DNA from: UBA8389 sp942493385
GTDB lineage: Bacteria; Bacteroidota; Bacteroidia; Bacteroidales; UBA1402
DNA length: 64,000 nt
Direction of reading: 5' to 3'
Assembly (NCBI GenBank): GCA_942493385.1
Contig: OW818699.1
Span: forward strand, 744,001 to 808,000
Positions 33,984 through 41,721 of the stretch are shown one piece after another. Position numbers and translations under genes: made by a program. Positions within the stretch are counted from its first letter, which is position 1. The number at the start of each line of letters is the position of its first letter. Under the pieces are notes generated by a model. It searched no databases, was not told the DNA's origin, and saw only the letters and a program-made list of their open reading frames with translations.

Positions 33984-35288
33984 ATGAAGAACCTCCTTTT
34001 GAATTTATTTGTTCTAATTTTTTTTATACACCATGCATCCGCTCAGGATTCAACACGAATAGTAAATGCCTTGTTCGAATTGCCCGATGTCATTTTTAAA
34101 GAAATTCCTACAAGAGGTGGTTCTGCTAAAACGTTTGAATTGAAAATCAAGCAATTGCTGGATCATAAACATCCCGAGAAAGGATACTTCTATCAACGTG
34201 CTTTTTTGTCGCATAGAGACATGAGCAAGCCGATGGTGATGTATCTTTCGGGATATAGTCAAGCTAGAGCCTCAAATACTGAAATAACGAGGATTCTTGG
34301 AGCGAACCAACTTTCGGTTGAGCACCGTTTTTTCGGAACAAGTCTTCCAGACTCCATCGATTATGCTTATTTAACGTTGGAGCAAGCATCTGCCGATTTT
34401 CATTATATAAATGAACTGTTCAAGAAAATTTATACCGGCAAGTGGTTGAGTACAGGCGTTAGTAAGGGTGGTGCTACAGTTGTAATCTATAAGTATTTCT
34501 ATCCCAACGATGTAGATGCCTGTGTGCCCTACGTTGCACCAATCAACAAGGAACGTGTTGATAAACGTTTTGACACATTTTTAAATAACGTGGGTACCGA
34601 AGGCTGCCGCGCCAAGATTTTAGCATTTCAAAAAAGAATGCTTCAACACCGTGATGAAGTATTGCCGTTGTTAAAAACGTATAGTGAAGAAAAGGGGTAT
34701 AAATTCACTTACATGTCGTTTGAAGAAGCATTTGAATACAGCGTTTTGGAATACCAAGTTGCATTTTGGCAATATGGTTCGTTGTGCGAAGAAATTCCAT
34801 CGGATACCACTTCCATTGCTTCTGCCGTTAAGTATTTGATGAAAGTGAGTAACATCAGGACGTTTAGTGACGTAGATATCGACTATTTTTTGCCTCATTA
34901 TTATCAGTCGGCCAATCAAATGGGATATTATAGTTATGCAACGGAAAATCTTAAAGATGATTTGAAAATCCTGCCAATACAACCTTATCCCTATGGCGCC
35001 ATTTTACCCAAAAACTGGCAAGTTGATTTTGATGGAAGTACATTGAAAAAAATCAATGATTGGGTGCAAAAAAAAGGAAATCGGATGATGTATGTTTATG
35101 GTGCGACCGATTTTTGGACTGCTACGGCCGTTCCAAAAACGGATAAAGTAGATGCCGTTTGGTTTGTTTTGAAGGGCAAGAGCCATGGTGCCAATTTTGG
35201 GGGTATGACACCTGAAGAAAAGAAACTTTTTATATCGACCTTGGAACGATGGTTGGCTCTGAAAATTGATTACACGGAGAAACAATAG
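33984..35288 (+). CDS. Secreted serine peptidase, PS-10 / peptidase S37 family
   Basis: The 434-residue protein has a signal peptide (MKNLLLNLFVLIFFIHHASAQ). It has an alpha/beta-hydrolase fold with nucleophile Ser160 in TGVSKGGAT, probable Asp376 in YGATDFW and His401 in GKSHGANFGGM. S37 enzymes are prolyl-type tripeptidyl aminopeptidases that cleave short peptides. The gene precedes a GH31 glycosidase gene by 20 bases in the same direction, so peptide and sugar cleavage seem linked. A weak promoter TTG-N18-TATTTTTA lies at 33898-33926. Confidence 0.88.
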   Translation: MKNLLLNLFVLIFFIHHASAQDSTRIVNALFELPDVIFKEIPTRGGSAKTFELKIKQLLDHKHPEKGYFYQRAFLSHRDMSKPMVMYLSGYSQARASNTEITRILGANQLSVEHRFFGTSLPDSIDYAYLTLEQASADFHYINELFKKIYTGKWLSTGVSKGGATVVIYKYFYPNDVDACVPYVAPINKERVDKRFDTFLNNVGTEGCRAKILAFQKRMLQHRDEVLPLLKTYSEEKGYKFTYMSFEEAFEYSVLEYQVAFWQYGSLCEEIPSDTTSIASAVKYLMKVSNIRTFSDVDIDYFLPHYYQSANQMGYYSYATENLKDDLKILPIQPYPYGAILPKNWQVDFDGSTLKKINDWVQKKGNRMMYVYGATDFWTATAVPKTDKVDAVWFVLKGKSHGANFGGMTPEEKKLFISTLERWLALKIDYTEKQ

Positions 35289-35308
35289 TTACTAAAAACG
35301 CTTTTGAA

Positions 35309-37660
35309 ATGGCTTCAGTTAAGGTGAAACTTTTCCTTGTTTCGGCCCTTATTTTATTTCCCTTTGTCGGTTTCTCGCAGAAAGGTCGGATAAAGTCGGG
35401 TGACGTACCAGCAGTGCTCAAAATTTGGTCTGTTGAGAGAAACTCCGTAAGGATTACACTGATACCAAAAGTCGATGAAGGCAAGCTGTCAGACAACCCA
35501 GCTATCGATGAGCGGAGTTGGCCTCAACCTGCGTTATGCATCGAGAGCATTAATAAACCTATTAAGAAGAAGGTTGGTAACCTGTATGCCAAAGTTCTTC
35601 CCAATCCTCTAAGAGTACTAATTTCAAATAGTAAAGGCATTGTTATTCAGTCTATTACTTTTAATAAGGAAGGCGGCTTTACCTTTTTGAAAACCAAGAG
35701 GCCTGTATTGGGAATGGGTGAAGGTGGACCGAGGCCAATTAGGGGGACGAATTGGAGAACGGCATCTGTAGAATTCGATCGGAACGGGCGTTTCCACCCA
35801 ATGCAACCACGCTGGCAAAGCGATGCCTATGGATCGCGCAATCCTGTCCCGCTAATGATTGGAACTGAAGGCTGGGCACTTTTCGTAGCTGCTCCATGGG
35901 GACAGATTGATTTGAGACCCGATGGACAAGCCTTGTTTATTCCGCTCGACCAGAGCAGCCAGGGGAAAGTTCAACAAACGGTCAACAATCAGGGGCAAAA
36001 TCTCGGGAAAGGGCTTCCTCCATCCGATCATTACATCGAGGGACTCATCGACCTATTCGTTTTCGACGCCACTGAACCCTCCATTTTTATGAAGGAACTT
36101 TCGTTGATCACAGGTCCTTCGGTCATGCCGCCTCGCTGGTCACTCGGATTCATGCAATCCCATCGCACCCTTCGGGATGAGAACCAAATGCTCTGGGTAA
36201 TAAACACGTTCAGAGAAAAGATGATGCCGCTCGATGCAGTTATTTATCTTGGTACAGGATTCACTCCGACAGGCTGGAACAAAAACCAACCTTCGTTTGA
36301 ATTCAATCCGAAAGTGTTCTTGAGAAACCCTGAAGAAGTGATCGACGAAATTCATAAAAATCATGTCAAAATCGTTCTTCACATGGTGCCTTGGGACCGC
36401 AACAAACTTCCTACCCTTCAAGGTAACATACCTGCTTTACCCGGAGAAATCGTGGATGAATCGCATATTGAGAATTACTGGAAGCAGCATGAAGGTCTGG
36501 TAAAGTCGGGCATTGATGCTTTCTGGCCTGACGAAGGGGACTGGTTCAACCTATATGAACGAATAAAGAGGCATCAGATGTATTATCAGGGTCCCATCTC
36601 AACAACTCCGAATGTCCGGCCTTGGAGTCTCCATCGAAATGGCTATCTGGGAATTGCAAAATGGGGCGGATGGGTTTGGTCGGGAGATACAGAATCATCA
36701 TGGAAGACATTGGAGGCACAAATCGCAGTTGGTATCAATCATTCACTCAGTATCGGACCATATTGGGGTTCTGATATCGGAGGGTTCTATCCCAATAATG
36801 AAAAAACCGGGGAACTTTATGCCCGGTGGTTTCAGTTCGGTGCTTTCTGTGGCTCATTCAGGTCCCATGGCAGGACTTGGTACACTGCTATTCCATGGGG
36901 ATGGGGATTGAGTGATATGGGGCCACTTGAGAATAATAATTCCAATTCATCTGCCAATGCTCGCAACAATCCGCTTCAGACGGAAATGAATAACCCTCTA
37001 ATTGAGCAGATTACAAAAAAGTACGACGAACTAAGGTATCAATTGCTTCCATATACGTATACACTTTCCTGGCAGGCAAGAACCACCGGTATGCCTTTGA
37101 TGAGGGTATTGTGGCTTCATTACCCGAAGGACAGCATCGCAGCATCGATTGGAAATCAATACCTGTGGGGAAAAGACATGATGGTCGCTCCTGTTTTTGA
37201 AGAAGGAGCTACAAAAAGAAGCCTATACCTTCCTGATGGTTTATGGTACGATTGGTGGACAAATGAATCCGTAAAAGGTGGAGGTTTTACTTCGCGTTCT
37301 GTTGACTTATCCGTATTGCCAATCTATGTGAAAGCTGGCGGAATAATTCCTGTCGATCCGATAAGACAGTTTGCGGACGAAATGATCAAGGAGCCTACTA
37401 CGATTAAAATTTATACTGGTGCAGACGGGCAATTTACATTGTATGAAGATGATGGGCTAAGCCTTGACTATTTGAAAGGTGTTGGCAATTGGACACGTTT
37501 TTCATGGAACGATAAGAACCAATCATTAACGATTGAACCGGCAGCGCCTGCAGGATCTGTCAATAAACCGGAGAATCGTTCATTCGCGATTGAATTGCAG
37601 CCAAGTGGCAAAACACGCACAATGAACTATAGGGGCAATAAAGTACATGCTACTTTCTGA
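35309..37660 (+). CDS. Glycoside hydrolase family 31 enzyme
   Basis: The 783-residue secreted protein (signal peptide up to VGFSQ) has an N-terminal beta-sandwich with RPVLGMGEGGPRP, a central (beta/alpha)8 barrel, and C-terminal beta-domains with WYDWWTNE. The nucleophile is Asp408 in FWPDEGDW, and the acid/base is Asp460 in WSGDTESSW. GSDIGGFY lies after them. GH31 members are alpha-glucosidases, alpha-xylosidases or related enzymes, and FWPDE with GDTESSW does not fix which. It follows the S37 peptidase gene by 20 bases. Confidence 0.92.
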   Translation: MASVKVKLFLVSALILFPFVGFSQKGRIKSGDVPAVLKIWSVERNSVRITLIPKVDEGKLSDNPAIDERSWPQPALCIESINKPIKKKVGNLYAKVLPNPLRVLISNSKGIVIQSITFNKEGGFTFLKTKRPVLGMGEGGPRPIRGTNWRTASVEFDRNGRFHPMQPRWQSDAYGSRNPVPLMIGTEGWALFVAAPWGQIDLRPDGQALFIPLDQSSQGKVQQTVNNQGQNLGKGLPPSDHYIEGLIDLFVFDATEPSIFMKELSLITGPSVMPPRWSLGFMQSHRTLRDENQMLWVINTFREKMMPLDAVIYLGTGFTPTGWNKNQPSFEFNPKVFLRNPEEVIDEIHKNHVKIVLHMVPWDRNKLPTLQGNIPALPGEIVDESHIENYWKQHEGLVKSGIDAFWPDEGDWFNLYERIKRHQMYYQGPISTTPNVRPWSLHRNGYLGIAKWGGWVWSGDTESSWKTLEAQIAVGINHSLSIGPYWGSDIGGFYPNNEKTGELYARWFQFGAFCGSFRSHGRTWYTAIPWGWGLSDMGPLENNNSNSSANARNNPLQTEMNNPLIEQITKKYDELRYQLLPYTYTLSWQARTTGMPLMRVLWLHYPKDSIAASIGNQYLWGKDMMVAPVFEEGATKRSLYLPDGLWYDWWTNESVKGGGFTSRSVDLSVLPIYVKAGGIIPVDPIRQFADEMIKEPTTIKIYTGADGQFTLYEDDGLSLDYLKGVGNWTRFSWNDKNQSLTIEPAAPAGSVNKPENRSFAIELQPSGKTRTMNYRGNKVHATF

Positions 37661-37680
37661 TACCAACAGAATAATTGAAA

Positions 37681-37709
37681 TTCAGCACTGCAACGAATAC
37701 TGTGTTGAA
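37681..37709. terminator. Possible weak hairpin between convergent transcripts
   Basis: TTCAGCACTG (37681-37690) and CTGTGTTGAA (37700-37709) match at 8 of 10 paired positions. No strong T-run follows on either side. It lies between the convergent ends of the GH31 gene and the sulfatase-enzyme-like gene. Confidence 0.3.
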
Positions 37710-37730
37710 GCAATCTGAAAAATCCAGCAT

Positions 37731-38801
37731 CTAAGGCATCAACACCAATCTGAATCCAGTCGTACTCTTTCTGTCTTCCGGGAAATTGTAACTGCGGAAT
37801 GCTTTGAAAGCGTAAATTGAATTGACCGAATAGGCGCCACCACGAATCACCCGCATGGTCCCTGTAAGCGGTCCAGTTGGGTTGGTAGCATCTGCACTTT
37901 GGTATTTACTTGCATACAGGTCACTGCACCATTCCCAAACATTTCCACTCATATCGTATAGACCCAAATTGTTGGGAAGCTTGGTGCCTACGGGATGCGT
38001 TGTGTTTGTTGAATTGGAATATTGCCACATGAAATCCCCGTATTTGGCAAAATCGGATGTACCAGCCCAAAGTGTCAAGGTGTCTTTTCCACCACCAGCA
38101 GCATACTCCCATTCGGATTCTGTCGGAAGGCGATAGATTTTCCCGGAAACCTGGTTCAGCTTTTGTAGGAACAATTGAATGTCTTGATAATTAACCGATT
38201 CAACTGGCAAATCTTCACCGACAAAAAAGCTTGGATTAGAGCCCATGATGGCTTTCCACAATTCTTGTGTGACTTCGGTTTCTCCCATCATGAAGGTAGA
38301 TAATGTTACCAGATGCGTCGGATAATGATCATCAACAGCCGGAGGAGTTGACGTAAAGGTACCACCCATCGTGTACGATCCACCTGGAATTGTTACCATG
38401 TCGAATGTTGGTATTTCCAATGTTTTGAACGTCTGTTGGTTGCCATAAGCGATTGAATTGTCGGCTTTAACCACAAATGCTCTGACATAGTAAACCGTAC
38501 CAGGTGTTAATCCGCTTAGCGAATAATTAAAATCATTTTGATTGGCATCGGTCGATCTCAAACTGTCCTGTGTTGTCGGATTCTGACTGTTACTCCAACA
38601 AATGCCCACACTTGTGATTTCAAGATTTTCTGTATTGTATAAAAAGCCTCTGCATCTGGCACCGTCAACCGTAATTTTATCAACACTTTCTGTTGTGACA
38701 TTGATTTTGGAAAGTGTTTCATCTTGTGCGCAATTCGTGAAAAATGTTACAAGACCCAGAAATAGGAGCGCCTTTAAGGAGGAATTGATGGGGTTTTTCA
38801 T
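37731..38801 (-). CDS. Formylglycine-generating-enzyme-fold lipoprotein lacking catalytic cysteines
   Basis: The 356-residue lipoprotein (lipobox FFTNC, Cys24) has a fibronectin-like domain (about 30-125) and an FGE-sulfatase domain. Family marks include GGSYTMGGT, GETEVTQELWKAIMGSNPS, YRLPTESEWEYAA, LGLYDMSGNVWEWCSD, RVIRGGAYS and TTGFRLV. The stretch that holds the two copper-binding cysteines in true formylglycine enzymes reads SVNSIYAFKAFRSYN here, without cysteine. So sulfatase activation is unlikely; binding or another chemistry is more likely. The ATG at 38801 is chosen since the longer frame (to 38846) would bury the signal. It is the last gene of the locus. Confidence 0.85.
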   Translation of the reverse strand: MKNPINSSLKALLFLGLVTFFTNCAQDETLSKINVTTESVDKITVDGARCRGFLYNTENLEITSVGICWSNSQNPTTQDSLRSTDANQNDFNYSLSGLTPGTVYYVRAFVVKADNSIAYGNQQTFKTLEIPTFDMVTIPGGSYTMGGTFTSTPPAVDDHYPTHLVTLSTFMMGETEVTQELWKAIMGSNPSFFVGEDLPVESVNYQDIQLFLQKLNQVSGKIYRLPTESEWEYAAGGGKDTLTLWAGTSDFAKYGDFMWQYSNSTNTTHPVGTKLPNNLGLYDMSGNVWEWCSDLYASKYQSADATNPTGPLTGTMRVIRGGAYSVNSIYAFKAFRSYNFPEDRKSTTGFRLVLMP

Positions 38802-38857
38802 AATAAGATTAAGAATGTGTGTGTACAAATGTACAAATAATTTCATTATCTATATGT

Positions 38858-41635
38858 TCATTTTACTACGATCTGATGCGTTGAACGTGAAACTTGTATG
38901 GAAGCAATAAATTCTCTATCACTCGATTTTAGGATGATTATCTTCTTCCCATCAACTGTTACTTCCGGCACATAGCCTGGAAGGACAAAGATGGAAAGTC
39001 TGGTGGTATGACTGTTGCCCGTCCTATTTTCAAGGGTAAAGTCGACCACTTTTAGATCAGGAGTGATGCTGATCTTTTTTTCATTGGCAAACCCATCACG
39101 GTAAAATGAAATGGTTGTTCTAACGCCTTTTGAAACAAGTGACAAACGATCTCTAAGCCCGTCTCTCGGAATAACGGTAAAACCTTTCTTGTCTTGACTC
39201 AGTATTCCACCGTAGGCCATCCAACCGAACAAGGGATCCTCTGCTACAACGGTTGCAGCCATGCGAATGCCTGCCCCGTTTCCAAGATCGGCCTCGCCAT
39301 CGTAATACCATGCTCCGCGATCTACATCTTTCCGGATCCATGCACGAGCGGTTTTGCACTCCATAAAAGCCCATCCCATGGCGCCATCGTTTTGCTTGCC
39401 CGGTGCCCAGAAACCATAGTTCGATTCTGCCGTACCGGTATTCATCAAGGCCCAGGAACTCAAGTAGGAGGCATACCCCAACTGAAGCCAATCGTACGGT
39501 TTTTCCGCAAAGTTTATTCCATAATCCAGAATGGACCATCCGCCCATTTTCGCCATATAGCTGAGCGTATGTGTGTCTGAACTGTTGGTAAAGTCACTTC
39601 CCAGAAGGTAGTATTTGGTTTCAAGCCAGCCTCTGACAGCCAGCCCTGCCGTATTTTGTCGGTCCATGAATGCACGTGAGTCTTCCTGCCGAACAACTGG
39701 ATGAGAGAGCCACACACTGTCATTTCGGTTGTACCATAGGTTGTGGTCTGGTTTCATCGCATTCAGCGTGCCATATTTTGCAAAAGCATAGGAGGATTCG
39801 AAAGCAGTACGATCGAGCGCGTATTCCGACCTAAATGGGTATTTATCATCGTATACAAAATACTTTACCTTCTTCTCATACTCGGCTCTGAGCCAATCAG
39901 ACTCCTTAGTCCTACCTTCTGCGGTCAGATCTGCCATCAGCTTTTCCAACACCAGTTCGTTGTAACATCCCCATTTGTAGGTTTCGTACCAAGGAAGAAT
40001 CTCATAGGGATAGAGGAAATAGGCCCTTGCTGTCTGATAAGCACGTTCGAGATAGCCTTTCGCATCCAGATAGTGAACCTTATCCGGATACATTTTGGCA
40101 ACTTCATACATGTGGTAGTAAAGCATTACAATGTGCGGATAGTCGTACGAACGCCAGATGTGCATTTTCTCAAGGTTGGTCGTGCTTGTCTTGGCTCTGG
40201 CTACTGGATCACGGGCTTCCTTCCAGTTGGGAACGCCATAAACGCCATACGGGTATGGTACGTCTTTATCCGTTCTCTGAAGACCGTTCCATACAAATTC
40301 TTTCAGATAGTATTCCAGCGATGCAATTTCTTTATCAACAGGGAAATAGACGTTTTTGGCAGCAACGTATGGTGCTTTACAGAGGCCAGGATCATCGCTC
40401 GCAAGTACGTAGCCCCAAAATCCATCATAGCCATCGGTGTTGTCGGGTCCCCTTAAGACACCGTTTTTCATGTCGTATGCCGAATAAAGTCCTTTGTACC
40501 ATTTCGTTGTGTCTAGATGCTGTGTGCTGTTCACAATGAAAGAGCTGCGCTTTTTAATGAGCGTTTCAAGCGGCTCCGTCGAGAAAAACTCCAGGTAGGT
40601 TTTTTCATTGTTTCCGTAATAAACGGTAAGCATGTTCTCACCCAGTTTCTTAAAGCCAACTTCGTAGATAAAATGTCCGGGTTGTTTTTCGCCCAGAAAT
40701 TTCAAGGATGTTTTTCCTTTGAACTCCGGCACGATGGAATCAATTTTATTTTTGGTGTGAAGGGAGAACTGTGCCGTGAGGTCAGTAGGTATGGTCATTC
40801 CTGGGACCACTCGGATATCAAACAATCCCTCCTCATAAAGGATTTGCCTCATGTCGTCCCAGCTATTGGCCCACATCAACTTAAAGCCGTAGTTTACAGA
40901 TTGCTTTGGGCTGATGCTCCGTTTGGTAAATTCCTGGCGCCAGGTACCGCTCGTCACGGCGTTTCCTGCCACAAAAGAGTGAATATATGCTTTATACCCT
41001 CCTCTGCCATTATCGAAGTACTCCAGTTTGGTTCCCTTTTTGGGAAGTACCATGATGAAGGGTGGTTCACCTGACGGTTTCGTAAAATACAGGAAAGATC
41101 CGTTTCCTGAAATGTAATGATGCTTGGTGAAACACTTTTCAAAGATTTCTTCCGGGTTTTCTCCAGAAGCTCTTTTCCATGGTAGATAAATGGCAAGGTC
41201 TCCGATTTCGACAGGCAAGCTGCCTTCGCTTGTAATGGAAATATCGTAATCAAGGCCTTTGCTATTGAGTGTAAAACCCTGCTTGACACTCAAAGGACTA
41301 CCAGTTTCAGCCGAAGTCAATATAACGGACGAAGCGCTCATGGATTGGATGTTCATGGTCGTATCCTTCATTTCATTCCATATACCGTTGTCGGACTTGT
41401 AAACAAGTTTTATCCTTCCCCAAGTTGATCGGTTGTTGATGATGTCGGCCTTGAATTTGTCCCCCGGATCGATCAGCGATGTAATCCCTCTGGCAGAAAC
41501 CGTTGCTCGGATCTTGTCGTTTTGAAGAATCTGAGTTTTGGACAGAGTTTGCCCAGTCAGCAAGGTGGAGGTGACTAACATGACAGCCGTTAGGCATAAG
41601 AAAAGGATGTATTTAGACGTGTTTTCTGGTATCAT
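38858..41635 (-). CDS. DUF5695-like secreted protein, probable glycan-active enzyme
   Basis: The 925-residue protein has a signal peptide (YILFLCLTAVMLVTSTLLTGQ). An N-terminal beta-sandwich of about 300 residues is followed by a helical region (about 380-760) with WKGYCAY-like aromatic helices, for example GPDNTDGYDGFWGYVLASDD and HIWRSYDYPHIVMLYYHMYEVA, as in (alpha/alpha)6 barrels. A C-terminal beta-domain ends the protein. DUF5695 is recalled as the matching family; its activity is not known to me. The GH127 gene upstream and a shared operon point to glycan breakdown. ATG 41635 is used since the longer frame to 41674 runs into the terminator hairpin. Confidence 0.7.
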   Translation of the reverse strand: MIPENTSKYILFLCLTAVMLVTSTLLTGQTLSKTQILQNDKIRATVSARGITSLIDPGDKFKADIINNRSTWGRIKLVYKSDNGIWNEMKDTTMNIQSMSASSVILTSAETGSPLSVKQGFTLNSKGLDYDISITSEGSLPVEIGDLAIYLPWKRASGENPEEIFEKCFTKHHYISGNGSFLYFTKPSGEPPFIMVLPKKGTKLEYFDNGRGGYKAYIHSFVAGNAVTSGTWRQEFTKRSISPKQSVNYGFKLMWANSWDDMRQILYEEGLFDIRVVPGMTIPTDLTAQFSLHTKNKIDSIVPEFKGKTSLKFLGEKQPGHFIYEVGFKKLGENMLTVYYGNNEKTYLEFFSTEPLETLIKKRSSFIVNSTQHLDTTKWYKGLYSAYDMKNGVLRGPDNTDGYDGFWGYVLASDDPGLCKAPYVAAKNVYFPVDKEIASLEYYLKEFVWNGLQRTDKDVPYPYGVYGVPNWKEARDPVARAKTSTTNLEKMHIWRSYDYPHIVMLYYHMYEVAKMYPDKVHYLDAKGYLERAYQTARAYFLYPYEILPWYETYKWGCYNELVLEKLMADLTAEGRTKESDWLRAEYEKKVKYFVYDDKYPFRSEYALDRTAFESSYAFAKYGTLNAMKPDHNLWYNRNDSVWLSHPVVRQEDSRAFMDRQNTAGLAVRGWLETKYYLLGSDFTNSSDTHTLSYMAKMGGWSILDYGINFAEKPYDWLQLGYASYLSSWALMNTGTAESNYGFWAPGKQNDGAMGWAFMECKTARAWIRKDVDRGAWYYDGEADLGNGAGIRMAATVVAEDPLFGWMAYGGILSQDKKGFTVIPRDGLRDRLSLVSKGVRTTISFYRDGFANEKKISITPDLKVVDFTLENRTGNSHTTRLSIFVLPGYVPEVTVDGKKIIILKSSDREFIASIQVSRSTHQIVVK

Positions 41636-41660
41636 GATGCGGATTGTTAGGAAAATTGTA

Positions 41661-41700
41661 AAAGGCCGCCCCAAGCATTTTTGCTTTTGAGACGGCCTCT
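41661..41700 (-). terminator. Hairpin between the GH127 and DUF5695-like genes
   Basis: On the minus strand AGGCCGTC...(G)GGCGGCCT forms a GC-rich stem with a partly paired AGCA-AAAA-TGCT tip, followed by TTTT. It lies only about 25 bases before the next start codon, leaving no room for a new promoter. It therefore probably attenuates, so the last two genes are made at a lower level. Confidence 0.65.
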
Positions 41701-41721
41701 TTATGCTAAGTTAAATAAGAT

